Part shown: in pieces, positions 27,923-38,020 of the stretch
How the letters are laid out: each line of letters opens with the position of its first letter
Numbering within the stretch: position 1 is the first letter of the stretch
NCBI RefSeq assembly: GCF_014253075.1
Contig: NZ_JACLZJ010000005.1
Span: 124,001-188,000 of the forward strand
Length of the DNA stretch: 64,000 bases
Direction of reading: 5' to 3'
DNA from: Ochrobactrum sp. CM-21-5
Lineage (GTDB): Bacteria; Pseudomonadota; Alphaproteobacteria; Rhizobiales; Rhizobiaceae
Made by a program: the position numbers and the translations under genes
The notes under the pieces: generated by a model
Told to the model about the DNA's origin: nothing
Seen by the model: only the letters and a program-made list of their open reading frames with translations
The model's database searches: none

Positions 27923-28589
27923 ATGTCTGTTCTAGATATCCCTCTCCGAAAGGCGCTGCAGTTGTTCTATTCGCCCAATTCACTGCGACGATCCATTTTG
28001 AAAGAAGACATCCGACTTGATCGCAGAAAGGAGGCGGGCGGCACTAGAAGTCGAGGTGGCGACTTCTACCTACCCTTTTGGTCGGACGTTAAGACGCACA
28101 TCTCTGGCCGAGGTGACCTAGCGCAGTTGACCCAGGATCGCATCCTGTCGAACAGGAACTTCAAAAGACTATATCCGCTACTGAGCGACGGAGTCCTCGA
28201 ACTGCTTAGCGCAAAACTGCGTTGGTCAAACGAGCCTGTAGAGATCGTTCCTATAAGCATGCATGGCAGCCTGCGGATTGAAAGCTTGGGCGCCACAGTT
28301 CGGATAAGGGATGCACTACATGCGCGCGTCCGGGGGGAATACACACGCGTGGTATACCCGTACTTCAGTGAAGAGCCACCGCTCTCAGAAGAAGGCGGGA
28401 GGTTTAGGGCTCTGGGTAATGCAACAAGTACTAACCGACGCGGACCCCGCTGATATGCGTATTATAGATGCCCTGCGTCGTACGTTCTTCTCTCCGCAAA
28501 CGACGCCGCTGCAGGGCAACGAGGAGACAGTTTTTCATGAAAAATACGGGACGTTGATTGGCGAGTGGGAGCGACTGAAATTAGAGTGA
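27923..28589 (+). pseudogene. Unknown protein interrupted by a frameshift
   Basis: The first frame starts at 27923 (MSVLDIPLRKALQLFYSP) and ends at 28453, losing sense after SEEPPLSEEGG. A second frame, +1 relative to the first, continues sensibly from about 28405 as GLGLWVMQQVLTDADPADMR to TGA at 28587. Joined, they give about 220 residues. The G-rich stretch GGCGGGAGG near 28400 is the likely site of the indel. I do not recognise the family. It lies between the HEPN-like gene (divergent) and a DUF4238 gene. Confidence 0.5.
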
Positions 28590-28674
28590 GCTAGTGCGCA
28601 AATGTCGTGCAGACTGTTTAGCCTTCAGCTGTCATAGGCAACGCCAGTATGAGGTGAGCTCATGGTGACGGCCT

Positions 28675-29556
28675 GTGCCTAAGTCCCGTAATCACAAATC
28701 GCAGCACTATATCCCAAGGAGCTACCTTTCCGCCTGGTGCGATCCGAATACGCCGGCAGGAATGCAGCCATTTGTGTGGACCTTTGATCCTAGTGGCGGC
28801 GTCGGCCGCAAACGAGCACCCCAAAACCTGTTCACCGAGACTGACATCTACACGATCTTCAGGCCCGATGGTTCCCGGGATCTGAGGATAGAGTTTGAGC
28901 TGGCGAAACTTGAGCAGGGGCTAAAGACACTCATCACAGACTTTGTGGCCGGCCACCGCCAGTTACCTCGGCTTCGGCAATCGCAGTTGATAGCCTTCAT
29001 CGCAGCTATGCACGGGCGCACGCCTGAAGCGAGAGAGATCCAGCGGATGCTTTGGCGGCAGGCCTTGGATGCAGCTGAGGCGAAGACCGTCGCTCTGGGC
29101 TCAACCGCAAATGCCGAGGCGGAACTGCGCAACCTTCGAAAAGTGGTGGAGTCGCCCATGCAGTTTTTGCTGCCTGGAGCTATGATGGATGGCTTGCCCA
29201 CGCTCAGTGAAATGACGATGACTATTATGTGCTCCGTTGAGCCGCGCTTCATTACCTCAGACAGTCCCGTAACTTGGTTCGATCCAACGGTGCCTAGGCA
29301 TAGCTTCCTAGCTCACAAGAGTTCGTTGGCGGATCCGGGCATCGAGGTAGTGATGCCGCTTTCGCCGCGGCATACGATCATCTTGCATCACCCTATGACG
29401 CGGTTCGAAAAGCCGGTGCGATACGTCAGGGCGAGTGCAACCACCGTTGCGGCACTGAACAGACGCACAGCCCATTACGCCCACAAGGCGTTAGTGTCAT
29501 GGAGAGACGGGTTTGATCCTGCATGGCGAATAGGAGTGCCAGAACGCCCGGATTGA
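28675..29556 (+). CDS. DUF4238 family protein
   Basis: 293 residues starting from GTG with the hallmark N-terminus MPKSRNHKSQHYIPRSYLSA, in which QHYIP is the DUF4238 signature. Further conserved pieces are ENLF-like QNLFTETDIYT near 58 and FITSDSPVTWFDP near 195. DUF4238 proteins are widespread single genes on islands, with no settled function. It follows the frameshifted gene by 85 bases on the same strand and is the last gene before repeat copy B. Confidence 0.8.
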   Translation: MPKSRNHKSQHYIPRSYLSAWCDPNTPAGMQPFVWTFDPSGGVGRKRAPQNLFTETDIYTIFRPDGSRDLRIEFELAKLEQGLKTLITDFVAGHRQLPRLRQSQLIAFIAAMHGRTPEAREIQRMLWRQALDAAEAKTVALGSTANAEAELRNLRKVVESPMQFLLPGAMMDGLPTLSEMTMTIMCSVEPRFITSDSPVTWFDPTVPRHSFLAHKSSLADPGIEVVMPLSPRHTIILHHPMTRFEKPVRYVRASATTVAALNRRTAHYAHKALVSWRDGFDPAWRIGVPERPD

Positions 29557-29691
29557 CGTGATTCAATGCGAGCACTTTGCCGGCGTTGTCTGCTTTCGGG
29601 GGTTCAACCCCAAGATCGAACGACTGGAATGGGGCGCATAGCGGTTGTTTAAGGCCACATAAGCCAAATCTGCGCAGGGTTGAAATCTACC

Positions 29692-29876
29692 AATCGACCG
29701 GAAGCGATTCGAACTTTCTCACCGCCAAACACCGCCGTTTCTACGCTTTTTGGCGCAAGGACCGTCTCACACTCTTTGCGCAGGCGACGTATCGGCGGTT
29801 ATCGGCGGTAATAGAGGGCAATCGGCGGTATTTGGCGCGCCGTACCGGGTGAAGATGACAACTATATCTACTCTAT
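29692..29876 (+). repeat. Long island repeat, copy B (left flank of the ars-groEL cassette)
   Basis: Matches copy C (39002-39196) along about 190 bases. Shared parts are AATCGAC.GGAAGCGATTCGAA-type sequence, then ACCGCCAAAC.CCGCC, then GAGGGCAATCGGCGGTA, then the WRAVPGEDDNYIYSI-coding core at 29833. The distance from the left arm to the core is 141 bases in both copies. The motif ATCGGCGG occurs three times here. The whole 29557-30013 gap holds this repeat and the arsR operator, and no gene. Confidence 0.7.
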
Positions 29877-29982
29877 TCACCTCCATAGCCCTCCTTAACG
29901 CTGTTACCGCCGCCAACGCGGCCTCACTCGGTTAGGCCATCGCGAATTTCCGCTAGCACTCAGCGGCATTCTGCCATATGAG

Positions 29983-30014
29983 TTATCTCAATGATTCTTG
30001 AGTTATTGAGATAA
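29983..30014 (+). promoter_or_regulatory. ArsR operator
   Basis: A 10-bp perfect inverted repeat, TTATCTCAAT / ATTGAGATAA, with an inner CTCAA/TTGAG repeat. It overlaps the first possible ATG of arsR at 30014, so bound ArsR would block both the promoter and the start of the gene. This is typical autoregulation in ars operons. Confidence 0.8.
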
Positions 30015-30391
30015 TGATGCACGAGAAGCAAGCCCTCAATGCCTTCGCCGCGCTGTCGCAGGAAACGAGATTGCGCATCGTCCGATTGCTAGTGATTGCC
30101 GGCCCGGAAGGCATGTCGGCCGGAGCCATTGGCGAAGCGATGGATGGCGCGTCTTCGTCGCGAATGTCGTTTCATCTGAGCCATCTTGAACAGGCCGGAC
30201 TTGTTGAGTCCCGGCGCGAGGGGCGGTCGGTCATCTATAGCGCCGCGCTGACCACGCTCTCCGGTCTTGTTGAGTTCCTCATGCGCGATTGCTGCCAAGG
30301 CCACCCGGAAGTCTGCAATCCGGCAATGGCAGCGTTGTCTTCCTGCTGCGAACCCACGAAAGGAACCTCCCATGTCTGCCGGACAAGATGA
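30014..30391 (+). CDS. arsR: ArsR-family arsenic-responsive repressor
   Basis: Winged-helix repressor of 125 residues that controls the ars operon. The core MHEKQALNAFAALSQETRLR is followed by the recognition helix region SSSRMSFHLSHLEQAGLVES, typical of ArsR. Candidate arsenite-binding cysteines are in the C-terminal half (CCQGHPEVC near 95-104 and SSCCEP near 112), as in the ArsR subfamily with C-terminal metal sites. The operator overlaps its start; ATG at 30014 or 30017 are both possible. Its end overlaps the next gene by 20 bases, so the operon is tightly packed. Confidence 0.9.
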   Translation: MMHEKQALNAFAALSQETRLRIVRLLVIAGPEGMSAGAIGEAMDGASSSRMSFHLSHLEQAGLVESRREGRSVIYSAALTTLSGLVEFLMRDCCQGHPEVCNPAMAALSSCCEPTKGTSHVCRTR

Positions 30392-30911
30392 TCGCATCTT
30401 TAACGTCCTTTTCCTGTGCACCGGCAATTCGGCACGCTCGATCCTCGCGGAAAGCATCCTGACCAAGGATGGCGAAGGGCGTTTTCGCGCTTTCTCTGCG
30501 GGGTCGCAGCCGAAGGGTGAGGTCAATCCCTTCGCACTGAAAGTGCTGAAGAACTTCGACTATCCCGTCGAGGGCTTCCGCTCCAAGAGCTGGAAGGAGT
30601 TTGCCGGCCCCGACGCGCCCGTCATGGATTTCGTGTTCACCGTCTGCGACAACGCCGCCGGCGAAGCCTGCCCGGTCTGGCCCGGCCAGCCCATGACCGC
30701 CCATTGGGGTATCGAAGATCCTGCCGCCGTCGATGGGCCAGATATTCAGAAGGAAGCCGCCTTCGTTGCAGCCTTCCGCTACATGAAGAACCGCATCTCG
30801 GCGTTCACGTCCCTGCCGGTTGCTAGTCTCGACAAGGCGTCGCTGCGCACGAAGCTGACCGAGATCGGCCAATCAGATGGCGGGTCGTCTCCCAGAAACA
30901 GCGCGGCGTGA
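30372..30911 (+). CDS. arsC: Arsenate reductase, low-molecular-weight phosphatase type
   Basis: Reduces arsenate to arsenite using the LMW-protein tyrosine phosphatase fold. The P-loop FLCTGNSARSILAES at about residues 14-28 contains the catalytic cysteine in C-T-G-N-S-A-R-S, as in thioredoxin-coupled or related ArsC. The 179-residue length is slightly long for the family. It overlaps arsR by 20 bases and is followed by a second, unrelated ArsC type 8 bases later. Confidence 0.9.
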   Translation: MSAGQDDRIFNVLFLCTGNSARSILAESILTKDGEGRFRAFSAGSQPKGEVNPFALKVLKNFDYPVEGFRSKSWKEFAGPDAPVMDFVFTVCDNAAGEACPVWPGQPMTAHWGIEDPAAVDGPDIQKEAAFVAAFRYMKNRISAFTSLPVASLDKASLRTKLTEIGQSDGGSSPRNSAA

Positions 30912-30919
30912 GGCAAGCC

Positions 30920-31345
30920 ATGGATGTCATCATCTATCACAACCCGGATTGCGGGACTTCGCGCAACACGCTGGCGATGATCCGTAATGCGGGCGTAGAG
31001 CCACATGTCATCGAATATCTGAAGACGCCGCCATCTCGGAACATGCTGACTCAGCTTATCGCGCGCATGGGCATATCGGTGCGAGAGCTGCTGCGCGAGA
31101 AAGGCACGCCCTATACGGAGCTTGGCCTTGGCGACCCCGCGCTGAGCGACGAGCAGTTGCTCGATGCTATGATGGCGCATCCCATCCTGATCAACCGGCC
31201 CATCGTCGTCAGCCCAAAGGGCGTTCGCCTCTGCCGACCGTCCGAGGACGTGCTCGACCTGTTGCCGCCTCAGCGCGGCGAGTTCGTCAAGGAAGACGGC
31301 GAGCGCGTCATCGACGGCCACGGCCGGCGTGTGGCCACGGCCTGA
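30920..31345 (+). CDS. arsC: Arsenate reductase, glutaredoxin-dependent type
   Basis: A 141-residue ArsC of the glutathione/glutaredoxin class. The active-site cysteine is in IIYHNPDCGTSRNTLAMI (about 3-20, cysteine at 12 or so), and the substrate-binding arginines are in the region NRPIVVSPKGVRLCRP near 91-106. The ATG at 30920 has GAGG six bases upstream; a GTG at 30908 is less likely. Having two different arsenate reductases in one operon is common in alphaproteobacteria. Confidence 0.92.
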   Translation: MDVIIYHNPDCGTSRNTLAMIRNAGVEPHVIEYLKTPPSRNMLTQLIARMGISVRELLREKGTPYTELGLGDPALSDEQLLDAMMAHPILINRPIVVSPKGVRLCRPSEDVLDLLPPQRGEFVKEDGERVIDGHGRRVATA

Positions 31346-31354
31346 GGGAATTCT

Positions 31355-32410
31355 ATGTCAGCCTTTGAACGCTACCTGACCCTCTGGGTCGCGCTGTGCA
31401 TCGTCGTTGGTATCGCGCTCGGCCATTTTCTGCCGGGCGCATTTCATGCCATCGGCGCAATGCAAATTGCCAAGGTCAACCTGCCGGTAGCCGTACTGAT
31501 CTGGCTGATGGTCATCCCTATGCTGCTCAAGATCGATTTTGCAGCATTGGGCGAAGTCGGCCGCCACTGGCGCGGCATCGGCGTGACGCTATTCATCAAT
31601 TGGGCAGTAAAACCGTTCTCGATGGCGCTGCTGGGCTGGCTGTTCATTGGCTGGCTGTTCCGGCCTTATCTGCCAGCGGATCAGATCGACAGCTATATTG
31701 CCGGCCTCATCATCCTTGCCGCAGCACCTTGCACGGCCATGGTGTTCGTCTGGTCGAACCTGACCAAGGGCGAGCCGCATTTCACCTTGAGCCAGGTCGC
31801 CCTCAACGACGCTATCATGGTCGTCGCCTTCGCGCCGATTGTCGGGCTGCTGCTTGGACTGTCCGCTATCACCGTGCCGTGGGGAACGTTGGTCCTGTCC
31901 GTCGTGCTCTACATCGTCATTCCCGTCATCATCGCGCAGATCATCCGTCGAAGGATGCTGGCGAGCGGCGAGCAAGCAGCGCTTGACCGCCTGCTTGCAA
32001 AGCTCGCTCCCGCCTCCCTCGTCGCCCTGCTGGCGACGCTGGTTCTGCTGTTCGGATTTCAGGGCGAGCAGATCATTGCGCAGCCGGCGATTATCGGCCT
32101 GCTGGCAGTGCCGATCCTGATTCAGGTCTATTTCAACTCCGGCCTTGCCTATCTGCTCAACCGGATGGCCGGCGAGCAGCATTGCGTCGCGGGTCCTTCT
32201 GCGCTGATCGGGGCGTCGAATTTCTTCGAACTGGCGGTTGCTGCCGCCATCAGCCTGTTCGGCTTTCATTCGGGCGCGGCGCTCGCCACTGTTGTCGGCG
32301 TGCTGATCGAAGTGCCGGTGATGCTCTCGGTCGTCTGGATCGTGAACCGCTCCAAAGGCTGGTATGAGCGCGGCGGCAAAGTATCCGAACTTGCGAAAGC
32401 GCAGCGCTGA
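31355..32410 (+). CDS. acr3: Arsenite efflux transporter, Acr3 family
   Basis: Inner-membrane arsenite exporter of 351 residues with ten predicted helices. The family cysteine is in [19 protein letters not shown] near residue 129, and the other conserved region is [20 protein letters not shown] near 286-305. It belongs to the Acr3 rather than the ArsB fold. It lies 9 bases after the second arsC, and its stop overlaps the arsH start by one base, so it is cotranscribed with the rest of the ars operon. Confidence 0.95.
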   Translation: MSAFERYLTLWVALCIVVGIALGHFLPGAFHAIGAMQIAKVNLPVAVLIWLMVIPMLLKIDFAALGEVGRHWRGIGVTLFINWAVKPFSMALLGWLFIGWLFRPYLPADQIDSYIAGLIILAAAPCTAMVFVWSNLTKGEPHFTLSQVALNDAIMVVAFAPIVGLLLGLSAITVPWGTLVLSVVLYIVIPVIIAQIIRRRMLASGEQAALDRLLAKLAPASLVALLATLVLLFGFQGEQIIAQPAIIGLLAVPILIQVYFNSGLAYLLNRMAGEQHCVAGPSALIGASNFFELAVAAAISLFGFHSGAALATVVGVLIEVPVMLSVVWIVNRSKGWYERGGKVSELAKAQR

Positions 32411-33102
32411 TGCCGGACGATATTCCCAATCTCGATACCGATTGCGTTGATATTCCGAGCATCGTCCGGTTGCATGCAACATCGCCATCTACCCATCCAC
32501 CGCGTATGCTGCTGCTTTACGGCTCGCTCCGCGAACGATCCTACAGTCGTTTCCTGACATTCGAGGCCGAGCGCCTGCTGAAACATTTTGGGGCGGAAAC
32601 ACGCATCTTCGATCCACACGGCCTGCCGTTGCCGGACGGGGCTGACGTCAATCATCCCAAGGTGCAGGAATTACGTGAACTCTCGCTCTGGTCGGAAGGT
32701 CAAGTCTGGACCAGCCCGGAGCGTCACGGTGCGATGAGCGCGGTGATGAAGGCGCAGATCGACTGGGTTCCCCTTTCGGTCGGCGCGGTAAGGCCGACGC
32801 AGGGCCGGACACTCGCTGTCATGCAAGTCTCCGGCGGCTCGCAGAGCTTCAACGCCGTCAACCAGATGCGGGTGCTCGGCCGCTGGATGCGGATGGTGAC
32901 GATCCCCAACCAGTCGTCCGTCGCCAAAGCATATCAGGAGTTCGATGAAGCCGGCCGGATGATACCATCGTCATATTATGATCGAGTGGTCGACGTGATG
33001 GAGGAGTTGGTGAAGTTCACGCTGCTAACGCGCGATGTATCACCCTACCTGACCGACCGCTATTCCGAGCGAAAGGAAAGCAGCGACGTTCACCTCCGAT
33101 GA
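32410..33102 (+). CDS. arsH: ArsH NADPH-dependent FMN reductase
   Basis: Flavoprotein of the ars operon that oxidises trivalent organoarsenicals. The 230-residue protein has the FMN phosphate-binding region [19 protein letters not shown] near 35-53, [18 protein letters not shown] near 100-117, and [20 protein letters not shown] near 140-159, all typical of ArsH. Its start codon shares a base with the acr3 stop. It ends the operon. Confidence 0.95.
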   Translation: MPDDIPNLDTDCVDIPSIVRLHATSPSTHPPRMLLLYGSLRERSYSRFLTFEAERLLKHFGAETRIFDPHGLPLPDGADVNHPKVQELRELSLWSEGQVWTSPERHGAMSAVMKAQIDWVPLSVGAVRPTQGRTLAVMQVSGGSQSFNAVNQMRVLGRWMRMVTIPNQSSVAKAYQEFDEAGRMIPSSYYDRVVDVMEELVKFTLLTRDVSPYLTDRYSERKESSDVHLR

Positions 33103-33225
33103 CGAACGGCACTGTCGGACGCCTGCTTTAAGGTGCATGGAGCGATCCTTTGCCGCGCCGAACTGCTGTGCGAGTGAAGTTGAAGGTTATGCCACTAGGG
33201 GAGCTCAGCCCGAAATTCCGACAAC

Positions 33226-33393
33226 TCAAATGAGCCGGTTGTCCTCGGCCTTCTGGCGGGCGCGGCGACGTGTGCCGTCGGTGTCCGCCTTCCGGTGACG
33301 TTCGGCAGCCGCCTTGCGGATCTGCTCGAAACGATTGTCTTCGACCTGCGGGGCTATCGGCTGCATATCTGTCTTCTTGACAAACGAAATCAT
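33226..33393 (-). CDS. Hypothetical small charged protein
   Basis: 55 residues (MISFVKKTDMQPIAPQVEDN start), very rich in Arg, Lys and Asp in its second half (RKADTDGTRRRARQKAEDNR). It would be cytoplasmic and helical. It is downstream of the groEL region on the same strand. The family is not recognised; the frame is short but reads like a natural protein. Confidence 0.45.
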   Translation of the reverse strand: MISFVKKTDMQPIAPQVEDNRFEQIRKAAAERHRKADTDGTRRRARQKAEDNRLI

Positions 33394-33459
33394 TGCTGAC
33401 GTTCCTTCCTGGGGCGGGTGGAAACGCCCTGGCGCCTGCCTGAGCGCTTTAAGCGGGTA

Positions 33460-33852
33460 TTATGCGCCAAGTCCGGTGACACAGCCCTGGACTCCAAGCC
33501 GGTCGGCAGTCGTCTGTCCCGGCATTGTCGCCCAGCCACCGGCTTCGATGAACTGCCTTTTCTTGTAGCTATCGGTAACAGCCTTGAACTCGACAAGCTT
33601 CGCAGCCGCATCTGGCGCTGCGTTGAACCGTTCAACGCATATGGCGGATGCCAGCTCTCCGCGCGCCGTGTCGCCAGCCGCTTTCGCCATGGTTTGCGAA
33701 GTGCCGCCGGTGACCCAGCCACCCCAGCTGAAGCCGACGAAGATCGTGGCGATCATCGCCGCGATGCATGCCCAGACCAGCATGGTCTTCGAAGGCTGGT
33801 AGTTTTCCCAACGACGGGAAAGAGATGGTTTCGTCGTGCTCTGCGTAGCCAT
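33460..33852 (-). CDS. Membrane-anchored hypothetical protein
   Basis: 130 residues with one transmembrane helix at about 24-46 (MLVWACIAAMIATIFVGFSW) after a basic, Ser/Thr-rich N-terminus. The remainder is predicted periplasmic and contains two cysteines (SAICVERF and VQGCVTG). It lies 74 bases downstream of groEL on the same strand and may be cotranscribed. The family is not recognised. Confidence 0.65.
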   Translation of the reverse strand: MATQSTTKPSLSRRWENYQPSKTMLVWACIAAMIATIFVGFSWGGWVTGGTSQTMAKAAGDTARGELASAICVERFNAAPDAAAKLVEFKAVTDSYKKRQFIEAGGWATMPGQTTADRLGVQGCVTGLGA

Positions 33853-33925
33853 GGAGGTCTTCCTTCCAGATTGTGGTGAGATTGCTTTGTCCGGCCGCGC
33901 TGGCCGAACGGTTCAGGCACTGTTC

Positions 33926-35611
<1,686 letters not shown>

Positions 35612-35928
35612 TCACGCACTTTTCCTGCTCGCAGCTTCGGTCTTCTCAACGATTCCCATGATGTCACTCTCCTTCATGATCAGAAGGTCTTCGTGATCGA
35701 TCTTGACCTCGGTCCCGGACCATTTACCGAACAGGATGAGATCGCCCGGCTTGACGTCGAGCGGGATCAGCCCACCGCTTTCGTCGCGGGAACCTGGGCC
35801 GACAGCGATGACCTCGCCTTCCGAGGTTTTTCTTTCGCGGTGTCGGGAATGATGATCCCGCCTTTGGATTTGAGATCGCCTTCCGCACGTCGAATGACGA
35901 GGCGGTCATGGAGAGGCCGGAATTTCAT
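35612..35928 (-). pseudogene. groES: groES with a one-base frameshift
   Basis: Reads as GroES from [20 protein letters not shown] through PDTAKEKP, then loses the frame near 35825-35830 (AAAGAAAAACCTCGG). In the next frame the rest of GroES is intact: [20 protein letters not shown], then [20 protein letters not shown] and [18 protein letters not shown], ending at 35612. A single missing base restores a full-length protein of about 104 residues. Either the cell relies on another GroES for this GroEL, or the shift is a sequencing error at an A-run. Confidence 0.8.
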
Positions 35929-35984
35929 GTGGGTTCTTTCTGAGGCCGGCGCATAGGGCGGCCACCTCAGATACATAACCCCGT

Positions 35985-36009
35985 TGGCACTCGAATGATA
36001 GGAGTGCCA
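35985..36009 (-). promoter_or_regulatory. CIRCE operator (HrcA site) of the island groESL
   Basis: TGGCACTC-gaatgatag-GAGTGCCA is an 8-bp inverted repeat with the 9-base spacer that defines CIRCE (consensus TTAGCACTC-N9-GAGTGCTAA). It lies 57 bases upstream of the groES start on the minus strand. HrcA repression with heat induction is expected. Confidence 0.88.
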
Positions 36010-36433
36010 GATGTATTTCTTTGAAAAGGCGCAACTGGGGAAAATTTATGTCGCTTCTATCGATGCGATATTTGTTGTTTCAATAGGTATTTTCTGATTT
36101 TTCAATGAGATTTATTTTTATGGAAGAGACATTATTCAATTCCAGATAAAATAATATCGACTCGCTCCTTGCTTACCGGGTAGGGACAGCCCATATATAA
36201 AACTCGTTGATTTGGCCGACTTGGCTTTTTGCGGTGTCAGAGACCCGCCATTCACCACCGAATTCTCGATAGCGAATGCATCAAGCGCCGACCCGGCGCG
36301 CATATCGCTCTGTTCGAACCTTGGAATGAACGCGCCGCTGACCACGGATGTACTGGCAGCACGGAAGTTCGTTCCGGTTCGAACGGGAATGATGCAGGAG
36401 GCGCGTTTGCGTGCTCCTGCGGAGGTATCGACC
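36010..36433. other. AT-rich intergenic region between groES and the small-gene cluster
   Basis: No gene is convincing here. The part from 36025 to 36150 is much richer in A and T than its surroundings and probably contains the groES promoter on the minus strand. The part nearest 36434 is GC-richer and may hold the promoter of the plus-strand small-gene cluster. Confidence 0.45.
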
Positions 36434-36697
36434 ATGACAACGCGCACCACACAAACCATCGTCCGGTTCTCCGCACCCTTCATGCTGCGCGGCTTCGACG
36501 CCGCACAGCCCGCCGGTGAATATCGCGTGGACCAGGATGAGGAACTGCTGGAGGTATCCTCCCGCCTCGCCTGGAGACGTGTCGGCGCCTTCATCCACCT
36601 GCCCGCCATCGGCATTGATGGCCACACACATCAGATGGCGTCGATCGATCCCGCCGATCTCGACGCCGCTCTCGAAAAGGATCACCAACAATCATGA
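36434..36697 (+). CDS. Hypothetical protein, small-gene cluster
   Basis: 87 residues from the ATG at 36434 (MTTRTTQTIVRFSAPFMLRG). The sequence is compact and mixed alpha/beta: DQDEELLEVSSRLAWRRVGA in the middle and an acidic end (DLDAALEKDHQQS). No signal peptide or membrane helix. It is the first of five tightly packed small genes, and its end overlaps the next by 4 bases. The family is not recognised. Confidence 0.6.
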   Translation: MTTRTTQTIVRFSAPFMLRGFDAAQPAGEYRVDQDEELLEVSSRLAWRRVGAFIHLPAIGIDGHTHQMASIDPADLDAALEKDHQQS

Positions 36698-36996
36698 TAT
36701 CGACCAACCCAATCCGACGCACAATCCGTCCCGCCCGCCACGAGGCTCCTGCTCATCTCTTCGCGATCGGACAGGCTGTCCGGCTCAAGGGCGGTTTCAT
36801 GAGACCAGCTTTGCCCGCCGATATATACCGCATAACCGGCAGACTGCCGGCACGGGGAGATTCACTGCAATATCGCATCCGCAACGACGACGAACGCCAT
36901 GAGCGAGTGACGACGCAGGACAGCCTCGAGCCGGTCGACATGTCGCAATCCGGTAATGGCGCAACCCTCATCGAAAGGACGTTCGGACATGGCTAA
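36694..36996 (+). CDS. Hypothetical protein, small-gene cluster
   Basis: 100 residues. A central segment, HLFAIGQAVRLKGGF followed by YRITGRLPARGDSLQYRIRN, resembles a small beta-barrel of the kind seen in short nucleic-acid or ribosome-associated proteins, but no family can be named. It overlaps the gene before it by 4 bases and the next by 8, so translation is coupled. Confidence 0.6.
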   Translation: MISTNPIRRTIRPARHEAPAHLFAIGQAVRLKGGFMRPALPADIYRITGRLPARGDSLQYRIRNDDERHERVTTQDSLEPVDMSQSGNGATLIERTFGHG

Positions 36997-37132
36997 AGGC
37001 CAGAAACGAAGCAATCGCGAGATCAGAAAGCCGAAGCAGGAGAAGGCTCCGCCAAAGCCTGAAAGCACCTTCGGCAACCAGATCAAGGTCGCTGCAAATG
37101 CCAACGCGTCACAAGGTAAAGGCAAGCGCTGA
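36989..37132 (+). CDS. Small basic hypothetical protein
   Basis: 47 residues starting MAKGQKRSNREIRKPKQEKA, with 12 or more Lys/Arg. It is probably disordered, and may bind nucleic acid by charge. It overlaps the preceding gene by 8 bases. Similar short basic proteins occur in the same position in related rhizobial clusters as far as I recall, but no function is known. Confidence 0.6.
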   Translation: MAKGQKRSNREIRKPKQEKAPPKPESTFGNQIKVAANANASQGKGKR

Positions 37133-37159
37133 GGCAGTGCTGCTCCGGCTGAAAGAGCA

Positions 37160-37411
37160 ATGGGCGCCATAAAAGTTGTCATCGAGTTTTACCGCACGCG
37201 GGAGACAGATGACGCTCATGCCGTCGTGGGCCGAGAGGCGGTAGAAGCCGTCGATCTCGCTAACGCCATTGAGATTGCGCAACTGCTTTCGCAGACGCTC
37301 GATATGCCTCAACGGCCCGACGCCATCGCCATCACCGACTTATCCGGTAACGCGCTATTTTCCGGCATCATTGATGCCGACGTGACCACTAGAGAAAGGC
37401 CACGAGCATGA
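37160..37411 (+). CDS. Hypothetical protein, small-gene cluster
   Basis: 83 residues, cytoplasmic, with an alternating beta/alpha pattern (IKVVIEFYRTRETDDAHAVV, then VEAVDLANAIEIAQLLSQTL). The start ATG is 27 bases after the previous stop, and the end overlaps the next gene by 4 bases. No recognised domain. Confidence 0.6.
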   Translation: MGAIKVVIEFYRTRETDDAHAVVGREAVEAVDLANAIEIAQLLSQTLDMPQRPDAIAITDLSGNALFSGIIDADVTTRERPRA

Positions 37412-37743
37412 CCCGATACATAGATGAAACCGAACGTGAGCGGCACGACCGCGCGATCGGCGTTTGGGACAATGAAGGTGGCGCATCTGTCCGGACACCA
37501 GGCGACGAACAATATGGCCGCCGCATCGAAGCCGATCGGTCCTGGACCATCTACCATGTCTTCACCGGCATTCCAGCCAGCCGGGAAGGGCTGGAGATGA
37601 TCGGCCTTAGCCGCTCGGTCGCAACCGACGGCATGCTTTCCCTGAATCGTCGGAATGAGGGGCGACGCAAAGAGCAAATGAACGGTCTTTTGTGTGTGCC
37701 ACCGCTATTGCAAACAGCAGAGCAGATCGACGATGACCCTTGA
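37408..37743 (+). CDS. Hypothetical protein, small-gene cluster
   Basis: 111 residues beginning MTRYIDETERERHDRAIGVW. The middle (RSWTIYHVFTGIPASREGLE) suggests a small alpha/beta fold. It overlaps its upstream neighbour by 4 bases and the DUF1488 gene by 11, which again points to a single operon. The family is not recognised. Confidence 0.6.
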   Translation: MTRYIDETERERHDRAIGVWDNEGGASVRTPGDEQYGRRIEADRSWTIYHVFTGIPASREGLEMIGLSRSVATDGMLSLNRRNEGRRKEQMNGLLCVPPLLQTAEQIDDDP

Positions 37744-38008
37744 ATTTCCGAACCCCAGCCGGAGCTTCGACAAAGTGCGCAACGCCATTCGTTTTATCGG
37801 ACACGACGGCATGTTCGAAGTGCCGTTTTTTGTCGAAGTGGAGGCGCTCGCCAAGTCCTCAGCAGGATTGCGCAGCATGGAGCTATCGGAGGAGATGTAT
37901 CTTTCGACTTTCGATTCGGCGCGCAGGTCGATCGAAGATGTCGCACGCGAGGCCTACTCCCATCGTCGCCAAACCTCCTATACGCTTACTGCCGCTGATT
38001 TCCGGTAA
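37733..38008 (+). CDS. DUF1488 family protein
   Basis: 91 residues. MTLEFPNPSRSFDKVRNAIR followed by FIGHDGMFEVPFFVEVEAL matches the DUF1488 pattern (F-P-N-x-S-R ... F-x-G-x-D ... V-x-F-x-V), and the C-terminus SYTLTAADF is also typical. The role of the family is unknown. The ATG at 37733 overlaps the previous gene by 11 bases; the transglutaminase-like gene follows after 12 bases. Confidence 0.7.
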   Translation: MTLEFPNPSRSFDKVRNAIRFIGHDGMFEVPFFVEVEALAKSSAGLRSMELSEEMYLSTFDSARRSIEDVAREAYSHRRQTSYTLTAADFR

Positions 38009-38020
38009 AGACATCACTCG

